Part shown: piece by piece, positions 15,321-25,159 of the stretch
Position numbering within the stretch: position 1 is the stretch's first letter
Layout: each line of letters opens with the position of its first letter
DNA from: Verrucomicrobiota bacterium
GTDB taxonomy: Bacteria > Verrucomicrobiota > Verrucomicrobiia > Opitutales > Opitutaceae
Reading direction: 5' to 3'
Assembly (NCBI GenBank): GCA_025361935.1
Contig: JANYJB010000060.1
Location: forward strand, 1 to 41,006
DNA length: 41,006 nt
Notes under the pieces: model-generated
Seen by the model: only the letters and a program-made list of their open reading frames with translations
Database searches by the model: none
What the model was told of the DNA's origin: nothing
Translations under genes and position numbers: made by a program

Positions 15321-15776
15321 ATGAAAACCTTGATCCTCATCCTGCTGATTTTGAGCGCGTGGCTCGGGTATAAAACCTACACGCTTTCCGGGCAAAACAC
15401 CCGGTTGGAACTCAAGCTGGAGGAATCGCAGGCGAGTTTGAAGAAAACGGAAGCAAGCCTCGTGAACATCCAGTCGCAACTGGAGATCGCCGAGAAAAAA
15501 CTGGCTGAAGAAAGCGCGGCGGCTTCTCAAGGCGACACGCAATATCAGGTCTTCAAAAAAGAATACGTGGAGGGATCATTGGTGGATTCTGGAGAGAAGG
15601 CGCCGGATACAGGCCGTGCCGTGATGAAACGCCTGCCGCCGCACTGGCGGCTTTATCTCGTCGGAGTCCAGACCAAGCGCGAATACCCGGCCTTAGAAGT
15701 CCAAGAAACAGCCTACTCGCATTTCATCCAAGGCGGCATCTATACCCGGCTGGAACTCAACAGCGCCAAAAGGTGA
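15321..15776 (+). CDS. Hypothetical membrane-anchored coiled-coil protein
   Basis: The 151-residue product has one N-terminal membrane segment or uncleaved signal (MKTLILILLILSAWLGYKT). A heptad-like coiled coil follows at about residues 28-70 (rich in Leu, Glu and Lys), then a small C-terminal domain of about 70 residues. No family is recognised. It is the last gene of a same-strand run and converges on the nuclease-like gene at 15811-16509; a short palindrome lies between them at 15780-15798. A periplasmic membrane-anchored location is inferred from the sequence. Confidence 0.65.
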   Translation: MKTLILILLILSAWLGYKTYTLSGQNTRLELKLEESQASLKKTEASLVNIQSQLEIAEKKLAEESAAASQGDTQYQVFKKEYVEGSLVDSGEKAPDTGRAVMKRLPPHWRLYLVGVQTKREYPALEVQETAYSHFIQGGIYTRLELNSAKR

Positions 15777-15779
15777 CGG

Positions 15780-15798
15780 CGGACAGGTGCGCTGTCCG
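15780..15798. terminator. Hairpin between convergent genes, possible bidirectional terminator
   Basis: CGGACAG (15780-15786) pairs perfectly with CTGTCCG (15792-15798) around a five-base loop. It lies in the 34-bp gap between two convergent gene ends. No U-tract follows on either strand, so terminator activity is uncertain. Confidence 0.35.
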
Positions 15799-15810
15799 TA
15801 GTTGATTGGT

Positions 15811-16509
15811 TCAAGGCGTCTGTTTGAGCAGGCGCGGCGCAGACGCGACCTCGCCGGGAAACGGCACGCCCCAGAGCGAAGGCGTCTCTTTTGGCGCGGG
15901 ATCGGCGTCGGGGGCGAGGAATTTAAACACGTCCTCGACGCGCAGGCTGCATTGCAGGCGGCGCTGGGTTTTTGAATCAATTTTGGGATTCACCACGATG
16001 ACCGACTCGGTGAAAGGCGGGGCGTTTTTGATCGCCTGCGCTTGCCGTCGCGCCTCGGCGGGCGAGAGGGATCGGTCTTTGATGACGCTGTCGAGGCGCT
16101 CCAAATCGGCGCGGGTCACGGGGCCCCAGAGTTTGCGCCATGCGTCCGGCTCGATGCGCGGCGCGACGATGTTGACGAAGCGTTTCCGCTCACCGTCCTG
16201 CCGCCAGTAGCCGATCACGAGGATGAACGGCTCGGCGATGTCGTATTGGCGGAGCGCGTCGCCGAGATCGACGGGCGTGCGCTCCTTGGCGGCCTTGGGA
16301 TTCACGGGCACGCCGCCATGAAGTTTGTTGTTGGCGGCGGGGATGTCCCACTTCTGCGTGTAGCTGGGCGGCTTGTAGCCGTCGAAAAACGTGTTGCGGA
16401 TCCACTCTTCGAAAACGAGACCGTGTTTCTGCACCTCTTGGGCCGAAGTCGGCCCGAGGGCGGCAAAAAAGAAAACAAGCCCGAGCAAAAGTGCGCGGAG
16501 TATTTTCAT
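15811..16509 (-). CDS. Secreted protein resembling a type II restriction endonuclease
   Basis: The 232-residue product starts with a clear signal peptide (MKILRALLLGLVFFFAALGP, cleavage after TSA near residue 23), so it is exported. The mature part contains segments I associate with some PD-(D/E)XK type II restriction endonucleases: FEEWIRNTFF, KWDIPA, PVNPKAAK followed by TPVDLGDALRQYDI, FILVIGYWRQ and NPKIDSKTQRRLQCSLR. Candidate catalytic residues are Glu34/35, Asp55, Asp81 and Lys72/75. A restriction enzyme should not be secreted and no methyltransferase accompanies it, so this is more likely a degradative or repurposed nuclease, or a fold relative. Its ATG overlaps the stop of the lipoprotein gene (ATGA), in a three-gene operon headed by deoC. 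Family assignment is from memory. Confidence 0.6.
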   Translation of the reverse strand: MKILRALLLGLVFFFAALGPTSAQEVQKHGLVFEEWIRNTFFDGYKPPSYTQKWDIPAANNKLHGGVPVNPKAAKERTPVDLGDALRQYDIAEPFILVIGYWRQDGERKRFVNIVAPRIEPDAWRKLWGPVTRADLERLDSVIKDRSLSPAEARRQAQAIKNAPPFTESVIVVNPKIDSKTQRRLQCSLRVEDVFKFLAPDADPAPKETPSLWGVPFPGEVASAPRLLKQTP

Positions 16510-17420
16510 GGCGCGGCGGGCCGGTAGCGCAGGATCGCGGTGCCGGCGCCCTCGGAGGTGAGATAGAGCGTGCGGCTGTCTTGCGCGAAGGCGACCGCCT
16601 CGGCCTGCGTGAGGCCGTGCGGCGGGAGCACCTGCGGCTTGCGGGAAAGTGCGGCGGTCCATGTCTCGCCGGGTGCGCGCGGGAAAAGACAAACGTCTCC
16701 GTAAGTCAAAACGACCGCCGCCGAGCCGTCGGGCGCGAAGTCCATGGCAGTGGGATCATCGCGGTAGTGTCCGCCCGGAATGGGAAGCAGCTTCTGAAGG
16801 GCGGTAGGCTTGGGGAGATTCTGGATGCGGGCCATAGGCTGCGCCATGCAGGGGCCGGGAGACGTTGGCCGCAGGGGAACCGTTAAAAGCACCGGAGGCT
16901 TGGTGCGTTTGGTGAGCAGATAAACCAGTCCGGCCTTAGCGTCCACGGCGACGGCTTCGCAGTCGTGCGGACCGTCGGGGTAGAGCACGGGGATTTTCCA
17001 AGCGACGGGCACGGTGAGTTCCTCGAAGGGGATGAGTTGTGACGGGTCGGGCTCGGCGACGACGTAGAGCGCGCAATCGCGCCGGATGCCGCGGTTGTCG
17101 CCGGTGTCGGCGATGAGGAGCCACGCCTTGCCGTCGAGTTCGAAGGAGGCGACGTCCTCCCAGTCGGAGTTGCGCACGCCCGCGATGCGCAGGTCGCCGC
17201 GACGCACGCCGTTGGGCTCGATGCCGTAGAGGACGGGTTGTCCGCCGCTGTCGTTGTGGGTCCAGAACAGGCGCGGGTCGCGGCGGGAGGCGGCGAGCCC
17301 GCTCGACTCGGTGATGCCCGCAGGCAGGTGTCCCGCGACTCTGGGATCCTGATAAGGCGGGCTCTGCGTGCAGCCCGAGAAGAGCAGCACGAAGAGCGGG
17401 AGAAAACGGCGCGCACGCAT
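16506..17420 (-). CDS. Lipoprotein with beta-propeller-like repeats
   Basis: This 304-residue exported lipoprotein has a lipobox ending in LFSGC, with lipidated Cys17. The mature protein contains repeated strand patterns with WTHNDSGG, DWEDVASF and IADTGDN, resembling a family of bacterial secreted beta-propeller proteins with conserved Asp-rich loops. No enzymatic activity is certain. The start at 17420 puts the lipobox near the N-terminus; the open frame continues upstream but is antisense-like to deoC. It starts 2 bp after the deoC stop, and its own stop overlaps the nuclease-like gene start by four bases, so all three genes are almost certainly translated from one message. Confidence 0.8.
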   Translation of the reverse strand: MRARRFLPLFVLLFSGCTQSPPYQDPRVAGHLPAGITESSGLAASRRDPRLFWTHNDSGGQPVLYGIEPNGVRRGDLRIAGVRNSDWEDVASFELDGKAWLLIADTGDNRGIRRDCALYVVAEPDPSQLIPFEELTVPVAWKIPVLYPDGPHDCEAVAVDAKAGLVYLLTKRTKPPVLLTVPLRPTSPGPCMAQPMARIQNLPKPTALQKLLPIPGGHYRDDPTAMDFAPDGSAAVVLTYGDVCLFPRAPGETWTAALSRKPQVLPPHGLTQAEAVAFAQDSRTLYLTSEGAGTAILRYRPAAP

Positions 17421-17422
17421 TT

Positions 17423-18127
17423 TTAATAGCTGCCGGTAGCGTTTGTTGGCGCGCCGGTGCCGGAGAGTTCCGCGAGGATGGCGGCGGCATTCGAGGTGCC
17501 GAGCCGGGTCGCGCCCGCGGCGATGAGCGCGCGGGCGTCGGCGAGGGTCTTGATGCCGCCGGAGGCTTTGAGCGCGATGCTGGTTTTGCGCGCGGCGGCC
17601 CATGCGGCGATGTCGGCGACCTTGGCTCCGGCGGTGCCGAAGCCGGTGGAGGTTTTGATGAAGTTGGCACCGGCGTCCTCGCAGATTTTAAGTGCCGCGA
17701 GCTTGCGAGCGTCGTCGAGGAAACACGTTTCGACGATGACTTTGATGAGCTGGCCGTTGCCGTGGGCGAGGCGGGTGAGTGCGGCGACTTCGCTGGCGAC
17801 TTCGGCGGCGCGACCTTCGAGCAGCGCGGGATAGTTCATCACGATGTCTACCTCGTGCGCTCCGGCGCGGTGCGCGGCGGTGATCTCGGCGGCCTTGGCG
17901 TCGGTGGAAAAACGTCCGCTGGGAAACCCGATGACGGTGCCGATTTTAAGGCCGGTGCCGGCGAGGATGCGCGCGGCGAGCGGCACGCTGGCCGGATAGA
18001 TCATGACGCAGGCGAAACGGTGGACGGCGGCTTCGCGGCAGAGTTGATCGATGTCGGCCGCGGTGGCGTCCAGCCGAAGGTTGGTCGAGTCGAGGGTCGC
18101 GGCCATTTGGGCGGGCGTAAACGTCAT
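17423..18127 (-). CDS. deoC: Deoxyribose-phosphate aldolase
   Basis: DeoC cleaves 2-deoxy-D-ribose-5-phosphate to acetaldehyde and glyceraldehyde-3-phosphate in the cytoplasm, the last step of deoxynucleoside catabolism. The 234-residue class I aldolase keeps the key residues: Asp94 in EVDIVMN, the Schiff-base Lys158 in FIKTSTGF and Lys187 in ALKASGGI. The ATG at 18127 is preferred; an upstream in-frame ATG at 18148 adds seven residues without a better ribosome site. It heads an operon with a lipoprotein (2-bp gap) and a secreted nuclease-like protein, and diverges from a sensor kinase gene across 111 bp. A thymidine/pyrimidine-nucleoside phosphorylase and a ribokinase lie 2-4 kb away and complete the expected pathway. 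Confidence 0.96.
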   Translation of the reverse strand: MTFTPAQMAATLDSTNLRLDATAADIDQLCREAAVHRFACVMIYPASVPLAARILAGTGLKIGTVIGFPSGRFSTDAKAAEITAAHRAGAHEVDIVMNYPALLEGRAAEVASEVAALTRLAHGNGQLIKVIVETCFLDDARKLAALKICEDAGANFIKTSTGFGTAGAKVADIAAWAAARKTSIALKASGGIKTLADARALIAAGATRLGTSNAAAILAELSGTGAPTNATGSY

Positions 18128-18238
18128 GGACAGGAGCCTAGCCGACATCCGGTGCGCGGAAAGCCGCTTTTTGCCGCGCGGCGGCTTTGCCTTGCTTGGA
18201 GATGGGGGGCGTGAAGACTTGTCGTTACGGAAAACGCC

Positions 18239-20104
18239 ATGCGACTTCTAAACTGTAAACGCTGGGGCCATGTTTTCGCTGGTGCGGCCTTGCTGTTTAT
18301 TTTCTTTGGCGGACTCCGTGGGGCAGACGCGTCAAAAACTGCAGGTTTAGACCAGGTGACGCTTCAGCTGAAGTGGCGGCATCAGTTTCAATTTGCGGGC
18401 TATTACGCGGCCATTGCCAAGGGCTACTATCGAGAGGCTGGGCTTGAGGTGAACCTGATCGAGGCGACGCCGGGGCAGGATCCTGCGGACGCAGTGTTTG
18501 CGGGGCGGGCGGAATTCGGCGTGGGCACCTCCGACATCCTGCTGCTGCGAGGCCAGGGAAAGCCGGTGGTCGTGCTGGCGACGATTTTCCAGCACTCGGC
18601 GCTCGTGCTGCTCGCGCGCAAGGCCTCCGACGTGCACGATCTGCAGGACTTGCATGACAAGGCGATCATGATCGAGCCGCTTTCGGCCGAATTGTTCGCC
18701 TACTTCAGGGACGAGGGCGTTAACCCGGCGAAGCTCCACGTGGAAAACCACACTTTCGATGTGAAGGATCTCGTCAGCGGACGGGTGGCCGCGATGTCCG
18801 GTTATGCGACCGACGAGCCCTTTGTGCTGGATCAGCAGCGGTTCGAGTATCTGGCCTTCACCCCGCGCGCGGGCGGTATCGATTTCTACGGGGACAATCT
18901 TTTCACCACCGAGGAGCAGATTCGCCTGCATCCGGCGCGCGTGAAGGCGTTTCGCGAGGCGAGCCTGAGGGGCTGGGACTATGCGCTCGCCCATCCCGCA
19001 GAGATCATCGACCTGGTCCTGCGGGACTACGGCTGCAAGAGCAGCCGCGCGCACTTGGTGTTCGAGGCGGAACACACCGCGCTGCTCATGCACCCCGGTC
19101 TGATCGAGGTGGGGCACATGAACCCCGGGCGCTGGCGGCACATGGCGGACACGTATGCGGATTTCGGGATGCTGCCGAAAGATTTCCCCTTGGACGGTTT
19201 CCTTTACGATCCTGACCCCAAACCCGACTTGCGCTGGGTTTACTGGTTGCTCGCGGGTCTTGCGGCGGTCGCGGTCGGTGCGCTCGGTTGGCTGCTGCCG
19301 CTCATGCGACTGAACCGGCGGTTGCGCGAGGAGATCAAGACCCGCCGGAAGGCGGAGGAGGCGCTGCGATGCGCAAAGGAAAAGGCGGAAGAGGCGGACC
19401 GGGCTAAGAGCCGTTATCTGGCCGTGATGAGCCACGAGGTGCGCACTCCGATCGGCGGCGTGATAGGGCTGGTCAATCTCTTGCAGGAGGAGCCGCTGAC
19501 TCCCGATCAACGCGAGACGCTCAACCTGATCGAGCATTCGGCGGAGAGCCTGCTCAAGCTTATCAGCGGTCTGCTTGACCATGCGCAGCTCGGCGAAGGG
19601 CGGATGGAGCTGGAGGTGGCGCCGCTGGCGGTCGGGGCGTTCACCACGGAGATATGCGAACTCTTCTGCGGCTCTGCGCAGGCGAAGGCGCTGACGCTCG
19701 ACTGTCGGGTGGATGCGGCCGTGCCTGCGTGCATTCACACTGACGGCCCTCGGCTGAGGCAGATTCTGAGCAATCTTATTTCCAACGCGCTCAAGTTCAC
19801 CTCGCAGGGTGGCGTCGCGGTCAAAGTGATGGCGGGGGCGCCCGGACGCGTGCGCTTCAGCGTGCATGACACGGGAATGGGCATCACGGACGAGCAGCAG
19901 GCGCGCTTGTTCACGCCTTACGTCCAGGCCGACCCGTCCATCGCGCGAAAATTTGGCGGCACAGGGCTGGGCCTGTCCATCTCGCGCGAACTTGCGAAGC
20001 TTCTCGGCGGCGACATCACGGTCGCGAGCGCGCCCGGAAAAGGCACGGTTTTCACCGTGGAGATCGTGAACCATCCCGCTCCTGTCAGCGGGGCGCCGGT
20101 TTAG
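18239..20104 (+). CDS. Sensor histidine kinase with NMT1/THI5-like periplasmic binding domain
   Basis: This is a 621-residue membrane sensor kinase. A signal sequence (residues 1-31) leads into a periplasmic NMT1/THI5-like solute-binding domain (about 37-310, with LKWRHQFQFAGYYAAIAKG near its start). A transmembrane helix follows (about 338-356), then a coiled linker, HisKA with the phosphoacceptor His399 in MSHEVRTP, and HATPase_c with GTGLGLSIS. The family binds pyrimidine-like compounds in thiamine salvage and various other ligands, so the signal here is unknown. There is no receiver domain and no adjacent response regulator; an orphan regulator lies at 33331-33942. The gene sits between deoC and the ribokinase/phosphorylase genes, which makes a nucleoside- or pyrimidine-related signal a reasonable guess. 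It overlaps the convergent kinase gene by 20 bp. Confidence 0.9.
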   Translation: MRLLNCKRWGHVFAGAALLFIFFGGLRGADASKTAGLDQVTLQLKWRHQFQFAGYYAAIAKGYYREAGLEVNLIEATPGQDPADAVFAGRAEFGVGTSDILLLRGQGKPVVVLATIFQHSALVLLARKASDVHDLQDLHDKAIMIEPLSAELFAYFRDEGVNPAKLHVENHTFDVKDLVSGRVAAMSGYATDEPFVLDQQRFEYLAFTPRAGGIDFYGDNLFTTEEQIRLHPARVKAFREASLRGWDYALAHPAEIIDLVLRDYGCKSSRAHLVFEAEHTALLMHPGLIEVGHMNPGRWRHMADTYADFGMLPKDFPLDGFLYDPDPKPDLRWVYWLLAGLAAVAVGALGWLLPLMRLNRRLREEIKTRRKAEEALRCAKEKAEEADRAKSRYLAVMSHEVRTPIGGVIGLVNLLQEEPLTPDQRETLNLIEHSAESLLKLISGLLDHAQLGEGRMELEVAPLAVGAFTTEICELFCGSAQAKALTLDCRVDAAVPACIHTDGPRLRQILSNLISNALKFTSQGGVAVKVMAGAPGRVRFSVHDTGMGITDEQQARLFTPYVQADPSIARKFGGTGLGLSISRELAKLLGGDITVASAPGKGTVFTVEIVNHPAPVSGAPV

Positions 20105-21044
20105 TTTTTAGGAACCGGACGATTTCTCGGCGCGTCGGCATCGCGGGGGCCGTGCCGGGTTTGGTGACGGAGAGCGCGGCCACGGCGACGCCGAAACGGG
20201 CCGCCGCCACGATGTCGCCGTTGAATTTCACGAAGCCCGCCGAAAAGCCGCCGACGAAGGCGTCGCCGGCGCCGGTGGTGTCCACGGCCTTGACCTTGTG
20301 CGCGGGGATGAAAACGGGGCCGGATGCCTGCGACACGAGACAGCCGCGTTTGCCGAGGGTGACGATCACGACGGCCGGCCCGAGCGCGCGACACAGGGCG
20401 TGAAGCGCGTCGTTGGAAAGCAGGCTCAGCGCGGTCTCGGTGAAGGTTTTGTGGCCGGTGTCAGGGATGAGGTTTACGAGAGCGGTGAACTCGGCTTCGT
20501 TGGGGATGAGCACGTCAACGTGTTTGAGAATCGCCGGATCGAAATCCAGTCGCATGGGTGCGGGGTTGAGCACGGTCGTGACGCTGGCGGCGCGTGCGGT
20601 TTTTAAAACAAACGCGGTGGCGGCGAGGTTCGATTCGAGTTGGGCGACGACGATTTTTGCGGCGGCGATGGCTTTGGCGTCGATGTCGGTTTTGGCGAGG
20701 TGGGCGTTGGCGCCTAAGGCGACGACGATCTCGTTTTGGCCGGCGGCGTTGACGAGGATGGCGGCGGTGCCGGTCGCGTGTTTCGGTTTTTCAACGAAAC
20801 TCGCGGCGATGCCATCGGCGGCGTAAAAGGCCCTTGCTTCGGAAGCAAAGGCGTCACGGCCGACTGCGCCGATGAAGAGCGTGGACGCGCCCGCGCGTCC
20901 CGCCGCCACGGCCTGATTGGAGCCTTTGCCGCCGGGGCCGGTGGCGAAGGTGCCGATGACGGTTTCGCCCGGCTTGGGGAAGGAGACGCAGCGCCACGTC
21001 AGATCTTGGACAAAGCTGCCGACGACTACGACTTGGGGTTGCAT
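20085..21044 (-). CDS. rbsK: Ribokinase, PfkB family
   Basis: This 319-residue PfkB carbohydrate kinase most resembles ribokinase, which phosphorylates ribose with ATP to ribose-5-phosphate. Visible are the N-terminal substrate motif GGKGSNQA (38-45), TGTAAILVNAAGQNEIVVAL (91-110), PNEAE (181-185) and the catalytic/anion-hole motif DTTGAGDAF (255-263; Asp261 is the base). A deoxyribokinase is an alternative, supported by the nearby deoC and phosphorylase genes. The ATG at 21044 fits the family better than an upstream TTG-type extension. It diverges from the phosphorylase gene across 79 bp and its 3' end overlaps the sensor kinase gene by 20 bp. Confidence 0.9.
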   Translation of the reverse strand: MQPQVVVVGSFVQDLTWRCVSFPKPGETVIGTFATGPGGKGSNQAVAAGRAGASTLFIGAVGRDAFASEARAFYAADGIAASFVEKPKHATGTAAILVNAAGQNEIVVALGANAHLAKTDIDAKAIAAAKIVVAQLESNLAATAFVLKTARAASVTTVLNPAPMRLDFDPAILKHVDVLIPNEAEFTALVNLIPDTGHKTFTETALSLLSNDALHALCRALGPAVVIVTLGKRGCLVSQASGPVFIPAHKVKAVDTTGAGDAFVGGFSAGFVKFNGDIVAAARFGVAVAALSVTKPGTAPAMPTRREIVRFLKTKPAPR

Positions 21045-21123
21045 GAAACCACGTTGCCGGATTTCGGGCATGGGGCAAGTCGGGGGCTTGCGCAGGGGTT
21101 GGCGGGGCGGCAGTTTTTCAGAA

Positions 21124-22440
21124 ATGAACCCGTCGTTATTCCCTCAGCACGTTATCGCGCGGAAACGCGACGGCCATGCGCTGACGCGGGAGGAAATCAC
21201 GGCGTTCGTGCGCGGGGCGACCGATGGCTCGTGGGCCGACTACCAGTTGAGCGCAATGCTCATGGCGGTTTTCCTGCGCGGGATGAACACGGCCGAGACG
21301 GCGGCGTTGACCGACGCAATGATGCGTTCGGGCGTGGTGGCGGATTTGTCGTCGGTGCGCGCACCGAAGGTGGACAAGCATTCGACGGGCGGCGTCGGCG
21401 ACAAGGTTTCCATCCACCTCGCGCCGATGGTCGCGGCCTGCGGCGTGGCGGTGCCGATGATCAGCGGGCGCGGTCTCGGGCACACCGGCGGCACGCTCGA
21501 CAAGCTGGAGTCGATCCCCGGATTTCGCGTCGGACTATCGATGGAGGAATACCGTGCGCAGGTGGGCCAGGTCGGTTGCGCGCTCATCGGGCAAACCAAG
21601 GAACTGGCACCGGCCGACAAAAAGCTCTACGCGCTGCGTGATGTGACTGCGACGGTCGAGTGCCTCCCGCTGATCTGCGCGTCGATCATGTGCAAAAAAC
21701 TCGCCGAGGGCATCGACGCGCTGGTGCTCGACGTGAAGTTTGGCGCGGGCGCCTTCATGAAGGGCATGGATGATGCGCGCGCGCTGGCGCAGGCGATGGT
21801 GGACATCGGCAACGCCATGGGAAAACCGACTCGCGCGCTGCTGACCGCGATGGATCAGCCGCTCGGTCGTGCCGTGGGCAACGCGCTCGAAGTCGCGGAG
21901 AGTGTGGCGTGTTTGAAGGGTGAAGGACCGGAAGATTTAATGGATGTCACGTATGCGCTCGGGGAGCAGATGCTGCTGCTCGCTGGTGTGGTTAAAAATA
22001 CCGGAGAGGCGCGGGTGAGGCTGGCGAAATCCATTTCAAGCGGTGCGGCGCTCGCGAAGTTTCGCGAGATTGTGGCCGCGCAGGGTGGCGACGGCCGCGT
22101 GTGCGAAGCGCCGGAAGCACTGTTGCCGCGAGCGAAGTTTCAACGCGAGTTGCGCGCGAACAAGGCGGGATGGGCGGCGGAAGTTGTCGCGATGGATGTG
22201 GCGCTGGCTGCCTTGCAGCTGGGCGCGGGGCGCAGTCGGGCCGAGGATGCGGTGGACCCGGCGGTTGGAATCGCGCGACTGGTCAAGGTGGGCGAGCGGG
22301 TGGAGGCCGGCGCGGTGATCGCGTGCATCCATGCGAACGATCAGGCGCGGCTGGAAACCGCGGCGCACATGCTTGGGGAAGCGATCTTGATCGACGGAGC
22401 GCCGGTTACGGCGCCTCGGTTGATCGAGGAAGTGATCTGA
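21124..22440 (+). CDS. deoA: Thymidine / pyrimidine-nucleoside phosphorylase
   Basis: This 438-residue enzyme catalyses reversible phosphorolysis of thymidine or other pyrimidine nucleosides to a free base and (deoxy)ribose-1-phosphate in the cytoplasm. Diagnostic motifs are KHSTGGVGDKVS (85-96), which binds phosphate, and SGRGLGHTGGTLDKLES (114-130). The C-terminal domain (about 340-438) completes the family layout and length. Discrimination between strict thymidine phosphorylase (DeoA) and broader pyrimidine-nucleoside phosphorylase (Pdp) is not possible by eye. The start at 21124 is preferred; upstream in-frame sequence is antisense-like to the kinase gene. Together with deoC and the ribokinase it forms a nucleoside-use region. 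Confidence 0.95.
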   Translation: MNPSLFPQHVIARKRDGHALTREEITAFVRGATDGSWADYQLSAMLMAVFLRGMNTAETAALTDAMMRSGVVADLSSVRAPKVDKHSTGGVGDKVSIHLAPMVAACGVAVPMISGRGLGHTGGTLDKLESIPGFRVGLSMEEYRAQVGQVGCALIGQTKELAPADKKLYALRDVTATVECLPLICASIMCKKLAEGIDALVLDVKFGAGAFMKGMDDARALAQAMVDIGNAMGKPTRALLTAMDQPLGRAVGNALEVAESVACLKGEGPEDLMDVTYALGEQMLLLAGVVKNTGEARVRLAKSISSGAALAKFREIVAAQGGDGRVCEAPEALLPRAKFQRELRANKAGWAAEVVAMDVALAALQLGAGRSRAEDAVDPAVGIARLVKVGERVEAGAVIACIHANDQARLETAAHMLGEAILIDGAPVTAPRLIEEVI

Positions 22441-22442
22441 CG

Positions 22443-22515
22443 AGGTGGAGCGCGTTGTCCCCAACGCGCTTCGTGGCGGGCCCGGAAAGCGTCTTGGGGT
22501 CAAGACGCTCCACCT
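22443..22515. repeat. REP-like double hairpin between convergent genes
   Basis: Two short perfect hairpins are arranged in tandem: AGCGCGTTG (22449-22457) with CAACGCGCT (22462-22470), and AGCGTCTTG (22488-22496) with CAAGACGCT (22501-22509), each with a four-base loop. The whole unit is bracketed by a perfect 10-bp inverted repeat, AGGTGGAGCG (22443-22452) and CGCTCCACCT (22506-22515). It fills the 81-bp gap between the ends of the phosphorylase and ABC-F genes. This is the architecture of REP/BIME elements, and could also terminate both transcripts. Only one copy is in the window. Confidence 0.75.
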
Positions 22516-22521
22516 TCGGAA

Positions 22522-24393
<1,872 letters not shown>

Positions 24394-24455
24394 GGAGAAC
24401 GGGACACCAAAGCGGTCGCCTTACCGCCGGTCAACGCCTCATCCTGATGGTGTGA

Positions 24456-25043
24456 TCAAGCCGGTTTCTGGACGGCGAGCGCGAGCAGGGTGGCCGCCGT
24501 GTCGCGGGCGGAGCGCGCCGGCGCGGTGGAGCCGGTGGCCTGGGCGGCGACAATCGCGCCGTCGATGAGCAGGCTCAGCGTGTTGGCGAGCGCCGCAGGA
24601 TTGTGGGCGCCTGCCTGACTGCACAACTCGGTGAGAGCGCCTTGCATGGCGACTTTATGGCGCCACGCGGCTTGGTGGATGGGGTGCCTGGGGTCGGGAT
24701 ATTCGCTGAGCGCGCGGATGAAGGCGCAGCCGTTAAAATCCGTGGAGCCAAACCATCTTTCCAACCAATCAAAAACGGAGAGGAGCTTTTCCGCAGCCGA
24801 GCCGTCGGTCGCGTTGACCTGATCGTTGATGGAAGCTCGCAGCTCGCAGTCGCGTTTTTCTAGGACGCCGATGATGAGCTCATCCTTGGAGGCGAAGTGG
24901 TTATAAAGCGTCATCTTCGCGACGCCCGCTTCGGCGATGAGAGTGTCGATGCCGACTGCCCGGTAGCCATCACGGTAAAAAAGCCGCCAAGCCGTGGCCA
25001 TGAGATGATCGCGTTTGGGGGATGAAATGACGGCTTCGGCCAT
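24456..25043 (-). CDS. TetR/AcrR family transcriptional repressor
   Basis: This 195-residue regulator has the TetR helix-turn-helix near the N-terminus (IAEAGVAKMTLYNHFASKDE, residues 37-56) and a C-terminal ligand domain containing FNGCAFIRALSEYPDP, seen in many AcrR/NemR-like proteins that respond to electrophiles or aromatic compounds. The ATG at 25043 is preferred over a TTG at 25064. It diverges from the NTF2-like gene, and two near-identical palindromes lie between them at 25086-25099 and 25119-25132. It therefore probably represses itself and the divergent NTF2-like/AhpD-like pair. The inducer is unknown. Confidence 0.9.
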   Translation of the reverse strand: MAEAVISSPKRDHLMATAWRLFYRDGYRAVGIDTLIAEAGVAKMTLYNHFASKDELIIGVLEKRDCELRASINDQVNATDGSAAEKLLSVFDWLERWFGSTDFNGCAFIRALSEYPDPRHPIHQAAWRHKVAMQGALTELCSQAGAHNPAALANTLSLLIDGAIVAAQATGSTAPARSARDTAATLLALAVQKPA

Positions 25044-25085
25044 GGGTTTACCGTGATGAAACAAGAGAGTAGCGCAAGAAAATAT

Positions 25086-25099
25086 ACAGACCTGTCTAT
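25086..25099. promoter_or_regulatory. Putative TetR operator 1
   Basis: Read on the minus strand, AGACAGGTCTGTAT (25097-25084) matches 12 of 14 positions of operator 2. Its centre is about 35 bp from that of operator 2, inside the tetR/NTF2-like divergent gap. Confidence 0.6.
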
Positions 25100-25118
25100 T
25101 TTGTGCTTGCGAATAAAT

Positions 25119-25132
25119 AGACAGATCTGTCT
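25119..25132. promoter_or_regulatory. Putative TetR operator 2
   Basis: AGACAGATCTGTCT is a perfect 14-bp palindrome in the divergent gap between tetR and the NTF2-like gene. Its resemblance to other TetR-family boxes and the second copy nearby support binding by the adjacent regulator. Confidence 0.7.
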
Positions 25133-25159
25133 TGTGCGTGTTGTCGCCTACTAAAAACC

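Noticed and set aside
18347-20074. A 575-codon minus-strand frame
   Set aside because: It is antisense to the sensor kinase gene, with Arg/His-rich composition and no recognisable domain.
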